Positions 25,301 to 39,900 of a stretch of 64,000 nt of DNA are shown here, in pieces. A model generated the notes under the pieces. The model saw only the letters and a program-made list of their open reading frames with translations, had not been told where the DNA came from and ran no database searches. The stretch is from Malurus cyaneus samueli. Its lineage: Eukaryota; Chordata; Aves; Passeriformes; Maluridae. The position numbers and the translations under genes were made by a program. The stretch is taken from positions 22,776,267 through 22,840,266 of the forward strand of contig CM019214.1 of the NCBI GenBank assembly GCA_009741485.1. The letters are read 5' to 3'. Within the stretch, counting starts at the first letter, position 1. Every line of letters begins with the position of its first letter.

Positions 25301-28300
25301 CAAATTAAATGACTGTACCAATGGAAACCTCAAAGGTGTAATTTTTAAATGAATGCAAAACAAAATTCAATCATAAGAAAATAAAACAAAACAAAACAAA
25401 CCTTTAAAACCCATCATTTGTTGCTTATTTAATTAATGCTCATTTAAGTAATGCTACATTTACAGGTTTTTTTATCAACATTTATTTTTGGCTTGCTAAA
25501 CATGCTAGAGAGTCGTAAGTAATAAATTATTAGTAAATCATATTCCCATTTATAGACACATTAGAAAACTGATCTGTGGCATAACAGAAACTAAAGTTAC
25601 ATTTTCAGGGACTCCTCACACCTCAGCATCTGTAAATGAAGTTTGGTTGGCAGCTCTCAGTTAACTCGGCAGCCCATGAGTTCTGATGGGATTGTCCCAT
25701 GAGTAACCATGAGCAGGGCAAGGGATGGAGGGCAAGAGAAAAGGAGCACCCCTGGAGTTCATTGATGAATATGAGATGGAGTGTGCACCAAGCACAATGG
25801 GATCCTAATGAGCACATGAGCTGCGTGCACAGTTGGTGAGACAAATGAACAGCTCCTCATAAAAAGTGTCTTCAAGATCAAGAGCAGAACAGTGAGCTCC
25901 ATTATGAGTACAAATGAAACACAGAACTGTTTTGGAGAAGTTTTTGCTCTTACTATTATAAGGCCTTACTGATGTATCATTTGGGTATACAGGATAATTT
26001 ACACTGGGCAGAATTTGTCCAACACAACATAATTCCCATCACACAGTGCAGAGAGCCCAGGAGCAGTGGCAGTTTCAGTACAGTGAAAACAACTTAAGAA
26101 GGCGTCACCTGGGCTCTGTGACACATGATCACACCATGCTTGTTCCAGCAGATTGCATGGGTCAGGCAGAAAGAAAGCAGGTTCACTCGACAACCAATTG
26201 CAGAAAGGGAAGGCCCTGTGGGTGTGATCCTGATGAATAAGTAAAAGCAAGGTCCAAGTTGGAAGTGTAATTTAAAGCATTTACACTGTAATTTCAGTAT
26301 CAAGAGTATAATTTAAACTCCTTGTGGACTGCAAGAATTGCTTTTGGAAATGGAGGAGGACTAAATGGAGGGTAAGTTACCAGCCAGGAATGCCCAACAC
26401 AGATCAGACATCTGCCTAACTCTGTGGTGTGTTGATGTGGCAGCTTCTAGTGTGCCTCAGAAATCCAAAGTGAAGGTGTCTGAGAGACCAGATAACACTT
26501 ACTCTGGGCTGAAAATACAGAGCTTTTTGTCCCAGAATTTAGGCTGCTTGGCTATATCTACTGTAGTATATCTATTACTGTGTCAAGTTACGTTCCTAAC
26601 ACTCAAAACAATCATGTGTATTGTTAATTTATTAGAACAGTTACTGGCAAGCCTTCAGAACACCCTGGTATCACAATCTGCAGGTGTAGCTCGGGAGTTA
26701 GCAGAGCCTAGAGACCATTCCCAGCTGGAAGTTTTCCTGCAGCCACTCTGTGCTAGGACAGAGAGAAGGTGCTGCTGTGGGTGGGGGTGGCTCATCCCTG
26801 CCAGCTGCTAAGAACTGTCCCGGGCATGTTCAGCCCACCACTGGGGATATTGCCCTTGAATCTTGTGAAAGCTGAGCCAGCTAGGAAGAAGTGGAGTCAG
26901 ATCAAGTTTCATTTCAGTTGTTTTGGGTTTGTTTTGTTTGTTTTTTTTTTGCCATTACTGATTTTTCAGGGAGCTAAATCTCTAAGGAAGGATAGGTTCA
27001 ATCTCTTCAGTTTGGACTGATGAATCTACCATTGGCAGTCAATACATTGATCATTTGAAGTTTACTTAAGTAAAGATGGTTGACTTAATGATGCCACAGC
27101 AATGGTTGGGACTTAATGACTGTTAGGTACAGGGAAGTACACAGAAGATAGTTTTTGCATCCAGCCATACCTTTTTGCATCCAGCCTAATCTGCCTAGTA
27201 CAGGACAAAACACAACACATTCATGCAGTTATTGAGAGAAGTCTATCAAGAAGTCATTCACAGGATGCCTGCCTGTTGTAGGAATAACACTTGGTATGGC
27301 CAATCCCATGTTCAGTGTATTTCATGGGGATGACTTCTGTGTCCCTTTGTGTGTTCCTGGTTCCTGTGACTCAGCAGGATTAGATTGCAAGAGCCTGAGA
27401 AATCCAAAGCTCAGCCCACACAAGACAGAGACACTGCTGGCAGATTCAGAAAAGAGCTCAGAGCTGGCAGAATTTGCACTGACCAGCCAACCAAGACCGT
27501 CTGCTCTCTGCTCATGGTTTACAGATTTTTATTGCTTTTTATAGCAACAGATGCTTTTAGTGGCACTTTTAGTCACACCAGTGCTTTCTCACCTTTGCTT
27601 GGTCAAAAACCTACAGGCTTTCCTTTTAGGTGTGGACCTTGCTAATGATGCCCAGGCTGCAGCCATCTCAAAAGAAGGTCACTGCAATATTTTTGGCAGA
27701 GGAAGAGATACACATTACATTAAAACTGTCTGAAGATGGAAACTTACAACTGGTCGGTGATGGATGTCTTATTAGAAGCATGAAATCAGTGATCTGCAAG
27801 AGAGACCAATTACCTTTCCACATAAATTATTGCTTCCTTGTCCATCCTTGCTGCAGAAAGCTGAGCTATAGATTTCAGACCATAGGAAGGAACAGAGACT
27901 GACTGGCAGGCTATGATGATGCAATTCAACCTGATGCTTTATCCAAAATCAGCTAGTTCAGTACACACAAGTCTACAGATCTTCAAAACATATAATTAAA
28001 AAATTTAGTTAGAGGTCAGGGGAAAACAAAAGGAAAGTATCTAAGGAGAATGGGTTTTTCTATCTGATGATCACTGGGGTTTTTAGAGTTCATCTTTGTA
28101 AGCTGTTGTCTGTTTTAGAACTATGTTCAAGTCTTTAAGGGATGAGATGAAACTTAAAATTATAGTAGAGATTAGAATAGATGTATTTTTTTTTTCAATT
28201 CTGTTTAAATACAGTGGACAACAGTGAAAATAGCTGGGTCTACTCTAGAGGCTGTACCAGACTGAAATCAGGAAAGTTTCTCAATGTTTCCTTCATTTTT

Positions 28301-28371
28301 GTTAAGAAACCTTGTTCAATCTCCTTGAAGGAAAGATATTGGTGACTTCCATGCAGCATATGGTTTGAGCT
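22301..28371. other. Unique non-coding stretch, no gene seen
   Basis: About 6 kb of mixed-composition DNA. The larger open frames (23269-23667, 24299-24694 and 26365-26811, all plus, up to 148 codons) show no domain. Nor do they have a convincing pairing of splice acceptor and donor. An A-run lies at about 24165-24178. A 20-bp direct duplication at 27152 is listed separately. Confidence 0.5.
27152..27190. repeat. 20-bp direct duplication
   Basis: TTTTTGCATCCAGCC occurs twice, starting at 27152 and 27172. It is a simple local duplication with no further copies. Confidence 0.85.
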
Positions 28372-28515
28372 ATAGACATAGACAGACATAGAGTCATAGA
28401 GCCATAGAAAGATCACAGAATCACAGAATATGCTGAGTGGAAGGGCTCACAGGGTTCATCGAGTCCAACTTCTGACCCTACACAGGACCATCCCCAGGAG
28501 TCACAACATATGTCC
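28372..28515 (-). mobile_element. CR1 LINE 3' tail, antisense
   Basis: Reverse complement of a CR1 3' terminus. The tail 8-mers appear as TCATAGAG/CCATAGAAAG/ATCACAGAATCACAGAAT (28393-28429). Next come 'GAGTGGAAGGGCTCACAGGG', 'TCATCGAGTCCAACTTCTGA', 'CACAGGACCATCCCCAGGAG' and 'TCACAACATATG', all standard CR1 text read backwards. Only about 140 bp survive, and a short CA-rich run (28521-28533) follows directly. Confidence 0.93.
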
Positions 28516-31500
28516 AAAGTACACACACACACAAATGGCAAAGCTACAGTACACACAGTGCCACATACTTCAGCAAACCAACCTCAAGCAAGAGGTTCTG
28601 AGGTAGTTGAAGGCTGTCAGGATCACCTGGCACCCACTCCAGTGACTGAGAATCCCTCTCAGATGCAAGGGTTCAGGGCAAATGTTTAGCTTGGTGTATG
28701 AAGAGTGGAGGGGGAGGATCCAAATGCACATGGGGACTCATCATGGCTTTAGGACAAAACATAAGATAACAAAGAAATAACTATTTTAAAAGTAAAATCT
28801 GCATTGACTCATTTTAATTTGTCCATCTTGTTCTTTTCTGATCAGTAGAGATTAGAAACATAAAGTTTTTTGGGCTAGAACTGCTAGTGACCTTGGCAAA
28901 CAGATTTGGATGAAGGATTTTCAGGCACATTGTAAATACAGAATCACTACATATAAAACACAGGAATGACTTTTAGGGTCACTCTTCTTGCTGTCCCTTT
29001 CCCATCACACAGCAAGACAAGCCATGCTTGCTGTCCTCATAGCCAGTGACAAGCAGCAGGGGACACTCCATGGAAGTCCCCTGTTCCAGACACACAGGAC
29101 TTTTCTGAGGCTGAGGCGAGCAGTGACGAGCAGCACCCTGGGGCAGCCGCAGGGGTTATCGGATTTTTCAGAGTATGGCAGAGGAGCATTACCACAACTG
29201 GGTCACTGTGCCACTGGTGACCACAAGAAGTAAAATAAGGCAATTTAGTAAATTATGTGTAACCCAGGATAAACAAAAACACATTTTCACTTAGCGTATT
29301 CCCTGAAGTCTCTAATTGCTCCTTTCCAACTTTTTACCAGAATAAACACTTTTTTAACTAATGTAAAGGAAGCAATCTGTCTTTGAGTGTGCTTTTTTGT
29401 TTTCTTCCAAAGGCTGTCCACAGGGAGGAATTAGCATGATCCTGAGCTAAATGGTGCCTTCATTTGCAACAGTACAGCCCCACTAATTTCAGAAGCCTTC
29501 AATTTCCCCGCCTCCCCCATGTGGGAAGGCTGGAATAAATTATTTAAAAAAACAGCCCTTCCCTTTCCTTTCCACTGGTGTGGGAGAAATGGGACAGACC
29601 ACGTGGGCTCTTCTGGAGCTGTAAGACTGCGAAAAGAAGGGAAGGAAAACATAGAAACATGCTCGTGGATAGGGGCCATGTAAATTAGAATCTGGGACTT
29701 TAGAAGCATTCACTGGGTGTCGCAAACTTTGTCTCCAATGGGTTTTTTGCCCTCCAATGCACAGGGACAGTAAGAATGGTCAATAATTCAGTCAAGCTGC
29801 TGCAGGTGACTGAGAGCAGATGTCTTTGACCAGAAAAGCAAAGCAGGACAGCATTGCTACATATCCTTTTAGGTGATCAGTGTAGCAGATTGCCTATGGA
29901 TGGGAAGGGGATCATATGCTCAGAAACAAAGCTAGCCCCACCTTAAGATCAATGTGCTAATTAAAACACTAAGAGATCTTGTGTCCTTCATGTAATAGTT
30001 CCCAATTTATACCTACTACTAACAGCACAAGCTGTGGGGCTCTATGTAAAATACTATAAGGACAGTTTCTGATTATTTACTAATATGTTCTAATAAAAAA
30101 CCCGCTAATATGCATTAGGCTTTAGGTTATTAACAATCAGTCCGGAAAGCCTCTTTCTCATCCCATTGGAAATAAGGGCCAAATCCAGCTTTTGAGGTTC
30201 ACGTTTGTGTTCCTGTTTGTTCCTAGCTTTACTAAAATCATATTCTTAGGTGAATGCTACTGTAAACGGCTTTATAGGTTTTCTAAGGACTCGTCATCAT
30301 TGCTCCCAGCTACCTGTCTGTACCTCTATTGCAGCCACAGGAGAAGACTGAAGTAACTGAAACACAAAACCAGTACTGGAAGAATAACAGAGTTCTGATC
30401 ATTTGCAGTCTGCTTCGATTTCCCTTTTGTTTCCTTTTGTCAGAAGACTGGGCTATGCCACTGCTGAAGGGGAGAAGTGCTGTGGGTGGAACAAATGTGA
30501 GCAGGGGGATTGGATAAGGTATGCACAGCGTCTGCTCTCAACATGCAATCAACCTCCTAGCCCCTTGGCAAGACTGCTTTCTTGGGTCCCTGCTCATCCA
30601 GGGGATACCTGCACCCTCTCTGAGGATGTGCCTATGTGGAATGGCTTCCTCCATCTAACCCTAAGCGAAAACAGTCACATGTAAAGAGGTTTAAAATGCA
30701 GCACAGTCTATATGCAGTTTCTTTCCAAGATTAACTAACAGAGGTAGGTATTTTCAGTTGTGTGATGCCTCTGTAAATAGGCCTGTTGTGAACCAGACAG
30801 CCTAAGCAAGAGAAGAGAGAGATGGAGAAAAGGGTAAAGAAAGCTTGGGAAATGGGAGTTTGGAAAGGAAGGGAGATGCAGAGAGAAAAAAACTGCCTGT
30901 CATTTCCCTGAGAGATGGATGCTGCTCAGCGACAGCACTGGTCCTCATGCAAGCAAGCAATGCAATCACTGCTCGATGAAGGAATCTGCCATTAAGCAGG
31001 CAAATATATAAAAAAACCCACAAAACACTGTACCTTTATTCTGTACAGTTTTTGGGATGTTTTTAAACAACCATGTCACGGCCCTTGCCTGCAGGCTATT
31101 GTTGTCCGCAGTGAGTCCCCATCTGTCTCAGATGCAGGCAGGGAAAAACCACATTCATCATTATTGATTACTTTGGGTCTTGAAGGCCTTTGTAATGGAA
31201 AGGCCGATGTCAGTGGAAGACAATAGATATAGTGAGACCTTTCCCAGGCTTCTTTGTTTAGGCTCAGCGGGTGCCTCGGGCACTTTGTGTGTGTGTCTAA
31301 ACCAAACATCAGTCAGAAACCTGTCATGTCCATGGCACACAAAAAGCTGGTATCTCTGTGCGTGAGAGAATTTCATAGCCAGGGTCAAGTTTGCTTTGAA
31401 GACTGTGTCAGGAGGGAAGAAGCGTTTTGGAGTTTTAATTGGACAGAAGTCAGTGTTGTTCATTTCTAGGGTCTCAGATTGTCTTAAAATTAGAGAGAGG

Positions 31501-33529
31501 TTCCAGAGTTGTGTTGCAGCTGGGGCCTTCACATCACAAACACTCAAAAACACTGGAAATCACCCATACTCACTGCTTCATTGTAAATCTTGCCCGTGAA
31601 ATCAGCAGGCAAAACTGCTCCTGTTGAGAAAACCCACAGTACTTCAGCCTATAGGAACAAACTGGAACACAAAAAGATGATACGCAAAACTGAACTGCTG
31701 TAGCAGTACCAATTTCTGTTGACATTTTTGTGTCATCTGCCATAAGAAGCCAGAGAACAGCTGTGGTCAGAATACCCTGCATTGTAAACTGATGCAGAAT
31801 CAAGGTTAAAAGGCTTTACATTTTGCCACCTTGTTTCCAAAACAATTCACTCCTTTTGGAAAGGCAAAGGGAGTGAGAAATGGGAAAAAAATACTTAGAA
31901 ACATAAAAAGATATTTAGCAAAGAGATTTTTTGCAGACTTTTTTCTTTCCTTTTTTCTCTCACATTGTTCTTCATACATACATGTTCTTCATAAACACGG
32001 CATATGTACTCCATCTAACTTCACAATCTGAGAAAGCTTTTAACCATTTCCCACTTTCTTTATCTGATTTTATCTAAAAACAACACATTACATTTGCTAT
32101 ATTGAAATTTCAGCCTGAGCTACCCATACAGAAAGTAGAGGAAATGTAGAAACAAGAAAGCTGAAGATGGCAACTTAAAAACATACCTTAAGTCTACCTG
32201 CAGGACAGTCAACTAAAAAGCGGTCTGTGCAGTACAACATTCTTAATCACAAGGAAACAGCTGTAGAGAAGTTGTATTGTTTTGGTTTTTGTGAGTTGCA
32301 CCTTTCAAGATTAATTTCTTAATTTATCAGTTCACTGAAAATTCAAGTTTTTGAAGGTTGTACCTCCACCCCAGCTTAATATAGAAAAATGCAAGTAAAC
32401 AGTGTTTTATAACAGCAGCTCCATGATTTAGAATTTTTCCAGTTGGATTCATCAGATGTTATAAAGGCTTGACAGATGTTATAAAGACTGACCAAGAAAA
32501 TTCCCATATTAGAGTGCTTTGTTACATCATGGCTGGCTCATAGACCTGCACTAGCCTCCCACTGAGATGAGGGATGCAGCCTCCTCTCAGAAGGTAAAAG
32601 AAGGGTTCTACAAAAATGGAAGTAATTTGGGGTAGTTCTAAGCTTTTCAATAGTGTTCCTGTGGGGAGTTCTCCTCTGTGACACCACCTGTGCTGTGTTT
32701 GGCCCAGCGCTCCCGCTCACACAAACCCCACAGCAGTGCCTAAAGCCAGCATTAGCAACACGCCATGGCTCTGTCTTTGAGCTGTCATTCCTCTCCAGGT
32801 GTTCTGAAATGCTTTGCAGTGCTGTCGTTGAGAAACTTTCTTGGAAAAGCACCGAAGCCAAGGACTCCCAGGGTTGCATTAGTGTACTTGCATCCAAGAC
32901 AGAAATTTGTACCAAAAAAAAAAAAAAGCCCATCTTTAATTGGAAGTGGCTAATGGCAGGTGTTTTCATAACCACACCTATCCAAAAGTCATCTTGACTC
33001 TGCAGAGCACCTCAGCACCTTGGGACTTGTACGCTTTCACCCTCACTTCAAGCATTTTCATTGGCAAATGAATCAGTGCATGGGAACATGTCTGGTCACT
33101 GGGATAGGTTTGTTTAGATTAATGAACCTTAGGATGGCCCATGGCATTTGATATGCCCACATCAACCAACCTTCTCTCAAGCAATTCTTGAGCACAGTTT
33201 CGCAGCTGGAGGGCTCTAAGGACCTTTCCCACCAGGCACCATGCATGTGGTCTCCCAACCGTGAGGTGAAAATAAAATCTTGCCATAGATGTGGGCCATT
33301 CTATAAGCCAGTTGACTTCAGTGTCCAGGAAAATCTTCATCCATTTAGTTTATTAATGGAGTTCTAGCTGAAGACAGCAAAATCTGGTCTGTCCCTGGGC
33401 TTGCCTGGCTCTCACTGCTGCTGATGTCAGTGCAGGAGTTAAAGATCAATAGTCAGAAATATTGTCACCCAGAGTGCTCCTGTGCTTTGGGAAGTGGGCT
33501 GTTGTTCCCACTGAGGAGTTGATTGTGCA
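28516..33529. other. Unique non-coding stretch, no gene seen
   Basis: About 5 kb with short open frames on both strands. The longest are 145 codons (32538-32975 minus) and 130 codons (31161-31553 minus), and each is overlapped by frames on the other strand. None has a recognisable domain. A short A run lies at about 32915-32927. No transposon text beyond the CR1 tail at the left edge. Confidence 0.5.
32453..32492. repeat. 20-bp direct duplication
   Basis: CAGATGTTATAAAG is present at 32453 and again at 32473, followed by similar GCTTGA/ACTGAC ends. A local duplication of a single unit. Confidence 0.85.
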
Positions 33530-33910
33530 TTTATATCTAATGACTCTTTAATGGATATACATTCCTGAGGAGCTGGAACAGGAAAACAACTGTAATTGTG
33601 TCACAACAGAACAAGCTCTATGGAGCTCTATTTCCATTTAAAGAGAGGAATTTTTAATGATATTTATGAAGGGAAAGTCTTATACATGCCATTAATTGCT
33701 CTAGTCAATGACTAAAGAAAGTAGTCCATAATTCAAACATACATTTGAAATCAATACTGCATTAATTTTTAATAATGGCAAGCTTCCAGGACTAATTAAC
33801 TGGCCAGGCTGATATACATAATATCAAAGACTGGTATACCCAAATTAGAGATAGATAAAATTTGAAAAAATAATTAGAAAATTAATTCCCCCAAGTACTG
33901 ATTCAAATCA
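33530..33910. other. AT-rich block dense in TAATTA-type words
   Basis: About 380 bp of repeat-free AT-rich DNA with several homeodomain-core words, including ATTAAT, TAATTAAC, TAATTAG and ATTAATTCC, among more complex text. This composition is common in developmental enhancers and also in plain AT-rich DNA. Without a comparison to other birds I cannot tell which applies. No coding potential is visible. Confidence 0.25.
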
Positions 33911-36900
33911 ACTGAACTTAGTAAAAAAAGTAATGCTGATTCAGGAAATATATCTTTTTTTAAAGGGATTTTTTTGTTACAAATAAACTCAATGGTTTAA
34001 AATAAATAGTAAATAAAGCTACTCAATCTCAAGAGAAAGAAAATTGGGTCTTACATATCAGTTAATTGATTAAATATTTCGGTTTATTCGTTTTAATTTT
34101 GGAATTCTAGCAAATGCTAGGATTGTAAAAAAAAAACAACTATGACACATCCTTCTTTCAAACATCCTAATGTATTTTAATGTGACTTTTTGAACGTGTG
34201 TTCTCAGAAGACACAGGATGACTATGACATGGGCCACGTTATATTCCATTTCAATGTACTCAGAAGTTTATATTTCCACTAACTATTTTTTTATGAATTT
34301 ATTATTTCCCCTCCTTTTTAATGTTCTATTCTTAATGTTTATCTGGTATTATTTTTCTAGGCTGTTGACCAAACTAAATTGTGCACTCAAATGTTCACAG
34401 GTAATGCCTACAAAAAATCATGTCTGTGTTCAATGCACCTGCTGCTATAATGTCAAACCCAGATAAATATGATATCCTCATTCTTAAAAGGCTGAGACTT
34501 TCAGTGGTAGAGCTGTGGGAAAACAATTAAGACCCAGAATGGAGCTCTCAGCAGACTAAGGTGACAGTCAGGGTTAATGGAGGGCAGAACCAAACAGGTG
34601 AACGATCTCTGAGGAGAACTATACAAGAAATAGGAGGCACCACAAGGTTTCCAAATCCAAAACCACAGCTGCAGCTGTAAGACCATCCTTCAGTCAACAT
34701 TTGAGGGTACTTGTATTTACCCTCTTTTTTAAAAAAGCTGCCATGAAATTCCTGCCTTTATCAAGAATTCAGGCTTGATCATGCTCACCTCAAAATTATG
34801 ACAGCATTTATATGACAATATGCTGCTTGGTAGATACAAGGATGAAAAAATCCCTTCTAACAGAGTGTCTGTTATTTTAGCTCCCACTGAGTACAAGAAT
34901 AAATGAAATTATTTAGTTTTCACATTTCTTACCTAGATGAATGCTAACAAGCACCAATACTAATTTCTGTGCATTATTCCAACATAAAAACAGATGGAAG
35001 CTCGAGGTGTACTCACAGATAAATCAGTAACTGTCAATGAGGACAACAGAACCAATTTTTTCTGAGTGTGCCTCATGGTAAAATCTAAGTACTTTATCTT
35101 TACTGAATTTGTTCCAAAACTATAGAAAAGTCCGTTACCTACCCCCAAGTAAAAATACGTTTCTCTCAGTAAAAAACATCCCACCTGGATTTTACAGTGA
35201 GTTCTGAAAATTATATATCCCTTCTCATGCTTTTCTAGCCATTATAGTGATTGTTACATGAAATTACTGAGTTATTTCAGCTGTCACTGTCTTTTGAAGG
35301 TTATGCAACTTAAAACAGTTAAACTAACCTTTAGTTTGACCTTTGTAACTCATCAAAACATTATTGGAAGCAGCTCTGTTTAACCATTGATGATTTTTAG
35401 GTACATTTGAAGTAATATCTGAAAACTGAAGGCCAGTGTCTCCTTTTGGAGGATTAAATTCCACTTCTCACACAGTATTTGATAACATTTTTACACTTAC
35501 TTTACTGAAAGTAAATCAGTCATTGAATGAAGAACATTTTCTATTATTTATGGATTAACAAGCTAAGCAAGAAAAAAAAACCTTAGTTAGCCACCAGTTT
35601 CTTCATCCATTTGACCCCCATGATGATAGATTCTTTACTAAGGAATTTAGACATTATACAAAGTCTCAAAAGTGGGCTGGTGGAACAGCTGTGAGAGTGA
35701 ATGCAAAAAAAAGAATAAGGTAACAAACCACATTGTGGTGGGGATAAACTACTCATCAAATAGTGAGCCATCATCGTTTTAACGAGCTCTGAGGAAAACA
35801 ACCAAAATTGAAGCAAGTACCACAGTAGGGCAAGAAGAAGGGAATTCATCCGAAAGGCTGAATATTTTGTTCATATAAACAAATTCACTGCATATTCAAC
35901 ATTAGATGTCTGGCAGTCATAACACATTCTTGTAAAATGGAAAAAAGCCCAACCAGCCACTTTTAGATTTGGTCCTTTGTGCAGTGATTCAACGGGAAGG
36001 GAGTGGTGACCCTTTGCAGAGCAGTGGTCTGGAACTCTGGACCTGATGGAGGCAGGCTGGCAAGGGCTGTAGGCTGATGTCATTGCTGCCTGACAACACA
36101 TTCCTGGCTTGCCTTGGTATTTCTTGCTGGACTGATGATGTTCCATTTGTCAGAATTCCTTGGACTGTGCAGCAACAAACATATGTACAATTAATTTTCT
36201 CATATCATATTCTTAACCTTATAGTGTCCTAGTTTGCCTTATTCTAGTGCTACTGCTGGTATAATGCATTTATTTCACTTTCTATCCTTAGGAGAGAATG
36301 AGAGGATTTTTAAAGAATACCATTAAGCATGTGCAAATATTTTCAAAGAAGAGGCTACCTCTGACTCCTCTTCGAAAGGAGCCTAAAGAAGAAATGTGAT
36401 TTGTGCCAGAATATCTCAGCTTCTCCAGACTGTGCTCTGAACGCAGAAACTTTCTGGCTCAGCTTAGTGCTGGGGAACAATTTTTCCAACACTGTGTGCT
36501 ATGTAAGGCATGAGATCAGAAAGTCCATGATATTTCATGGTTTCCCAAGCTCTCCAGAAAAATTAACCAGAATAGTAAAACTAGGATATGAATTTCATGC
36601 AGGTGTAATGATTATCACCCATTCCCTCTTTGCCTTACAGCAGAATTTCCTTTTCTCCAGTTCAAAACTCCTGCATCTCTTCTTACAGAAAAGGGTAAGA
36701 GGAGACAAGGGTAAACCCTACCTTCACCAAACAGAAGCAAATTTTTTTTAATGAGAATATATCATGAGGGGAAGAAACACTGTTCTCACCTTTCTTTTCA
36801 TATTGAATGACTTAAACGATAGCGAAAAAATAGAGCTGCAAGATTACTTCAAACATGTTACTTTGTACTCACCATGCTAACCACACCTCGGTGACTACAT

Positions 36901-39900
36901 ACAACAGTCTCTTTGCTCTCAGAAATGCCCCACAAAGCCATCTACAGCTTCTAGCAAAGGGTAAGCAAAGCATAAACAATTACTTGGATTACTCTTCATT
37001 ATGAGTAAATTTGGTCATTTTAAAGGACAAATTCCTTTTGTTTATTATCAACAAAGAAGATGTAAGGGAGTAAGAAGATAACATTTGATCCAGTAAGACA
37101 TAATTTCCATTTGGTCTTTGCTCTGTGCAGGTGAGGAGAATAATGTGCATCAGGACTTGCCAGTTCAAGTATGTCACAAGGAATAGATTGCTTCCCCATG
37201 CTGTTGCCCTGCATACATTAAGCCCTCCTGACAAGAAATGTGTAAGTGTGGATTTGCTCTCAGGATGGCTCCTGTAGAGAAATACAGCTGCACATGAAAA
37301 GCAGCCACATGTAAAACGTGGCATAATTTTTTAGCTATTTGAGCCCTGTCCTACAGTTCAAACATGGAGACTCATATCTAAGAAGATCCTACTCTTTGCT
37401 ACCCAGTATCTCCCTTCTCTGATTAAAGCCAGTGTTTTAATTCGGACACAAATTTCTACAGAATGTTCTTCACATAAAATCATCCACGTCAATGAGGTAT
37501 TTTTCTGTTTGGAGGAAGATCAGGAGACTGAGACCCAATATGCACCCACAGCATGTAACAGCCTTTGTTCCCTTTATTTCACCAAGGTGTTTCAACGTTT
37601 TTAAAGGACAGACACACCCTATGGTATTTAATACCTAGATGGCCAATGACAATAGATATCCAGTTCAAAACCCAGAGGTACTGTATTTCAAAATGTTGGT
37701 CTAGTGGTTTGACATGTGTACTTAAGTGCCTAGCTACACTCAGTGGGGAAGCTCTGGAGGCAGGTAAGTATTTTACTTGGTAAAATCACTTCACTTTAGT
37801 TTGTATAGAGATAGAGCAAAAAAGTTACTGTAAGAGATGCCAGTTAATTCAGCTTCGAGTGGGAGTAATTGAGTTTGGCAAGAATTCTAGAAGTGATGAG
37901 GAAGAGGAATGAAAACACTGTGAATTATCTCAGGTTGTAGTTCTGAAGCTCAGCTGCTCCATTCTCCATTCCCTGGCTCCAGTGCTGCAGCATTAACACT
38001 GAAAAGAGCAAACACAAACCAGTGAATTTTCCACAGATTTGTCTGCAACCAGTTAGTGTGACAGCCCAGTAATAACTGCAGTAGCTCAAGTGCATTTCTG
38101 TTTCTGCAGAACAGCTTCTGACACACAGAAGCCTTAGAGCTCAGGTCCCTGCTAGGAAGGTTAGATTTATTCTTCGTACATCAAAAGCAGACTATCAACA
38201 AGCTGGGTAGAGCTGAGCTATTAAAAATGAGTTTATGCTGTCTGAAGAACAAAGAACTTGAGCTTGGTTTCTTATTGTCATTGTTTTGTAAAGAGCAGGA
38301 GCAGCAGCCTGTGTTCTATATAGAGGATCTTCAGCCGCAGGCAGATACTGGAAGAAGTGGTTTTCTAAAGGAGCTGGCTGCCCAGTGTACAACCACACAG
38401 CCACAGCCACTGCAGTGGCACAGGGGTGCCAGCTCGTTCAGTCCCAATGGAACGGGCAGGCCCAATCACTGCAGGTATCACCAAGATGCTCTGCACCCAG
38501 CTGTCACAGCCCCCTCCCCAGTCCTGTCCTTCATGGAATCAGGGGGTCCAGAGGGAGACACCGGCAGGGGAATCACCATTGGAGCAGCACAGAACAAGCA
38601 CCTACCTAACCATGAGAGAACTTCCTTTGTGGCCATTCCACAAGAGCAGGGCAAAGGAAAGATGGGTTTGAGCCTACAGTCATCCTCCTCACCAGAAATG
38701 CAGAGCTCTGAAGTCACTGGGGTGATCAACATGCTGTAACTGAGCAATCTAAACACGAGTCTATTCCAGAAGACTGAACGTGAAAACGTTTCTTCTGACC
38801 TTTCTCAATTGCCATTCTTTATCATTGCCAAGTACAATTCCAAGCAGTTTAATCAGAAAGATTTGGAGTGGTGATGGATGTGTTATGACTATTTTTCAGT
38901 TTGGTAGATGCATTAAGCACAAGCTGAGCAATGTTTTTTAAGACTCTTAGACCTCTGACCACCACAGAAAGTCGTTTCCCAACACCATGCCATCCTCATC
39001 ACGTCAAGGAAGTTGCAAGTGGCTTTCTCTTTTATTCCAGCCCAGTGGCACACATTTCATCTTGTCACGCAAAGGAAAGCAAGTGAGGCAGAGGAGGAGT
39101 GTGAATTTACTGTGCTTGTCTGAGCTCACAGGTAGGTCATGCATGCCATGATCACTGGAACGTGACCTGATGCGGCGCTGCAGTGAAGCATTTTAGCAGG
39201 TGCTGGAACAGTGGTGATATGAAGCAAACACTGTATAAGTGATTTCAATTCCTGTTTGCATGTGCAGGTGTCATGGTTAAGCCCTTCCATTTCAGGAGGC
39301 ACTTCTGATCCCAAGCACCCTTCATTTATCAAAGATAATGAGTAGAAAATGTGAAATGCAGGTTAGAAGCTAATTGCTGTAACAGCCCTTCTTACAGAAA
39401 AATTGCCAATGACATTATCAGTCTTCATCATCCAAAAAAACAAACCCAATTCCAGCCACAAATGCATATTTCACCCCACAAAGGTGAGAGAGAATAGCTA
39501 TTTACACTGTTTACAAATGAAGGGTGCACCTTCTCCCCATAACTAACTGGCACACCATCACAAGGACGCCTTTGCTATGCTGAATTCCAGAAGTGAGCCC
39601 TGTGGATGTCAGTCAGCACACTCCTGAGAAAGCACTGCTGTGCCCTCCCATGCAGGAGCCCATTGGTGTGCTCAAAGAAGGCTCATGACACAGCCATTCC
39701 AGCTCCTGTCTGCGTGTGTGTGTTGGGGAAATCTTTGTTGTGCAAGAAGAGGTGGGTGCCCCTGTCCACACTACAATGGTTTTTCTGAAGCCTCGCAAGT
39801 TTCTACAACAGGAAAGAGGTTACTGAACCTTTCTTTTAGTCTCTGCAATCACCTATGCTAAGGCAAGACAATTGCAGGCAGGTATCTCACTATCCAAAAT

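Noticed and set aside
38227..38739. 170-codon plus-strand ATG frame
   Set aside because: Longest frame in unique DNA, but without a domain, with several overlapping frames on both strands and no clear promoter or splice context. A chance frame in a GC-richer patch is the simpler view.
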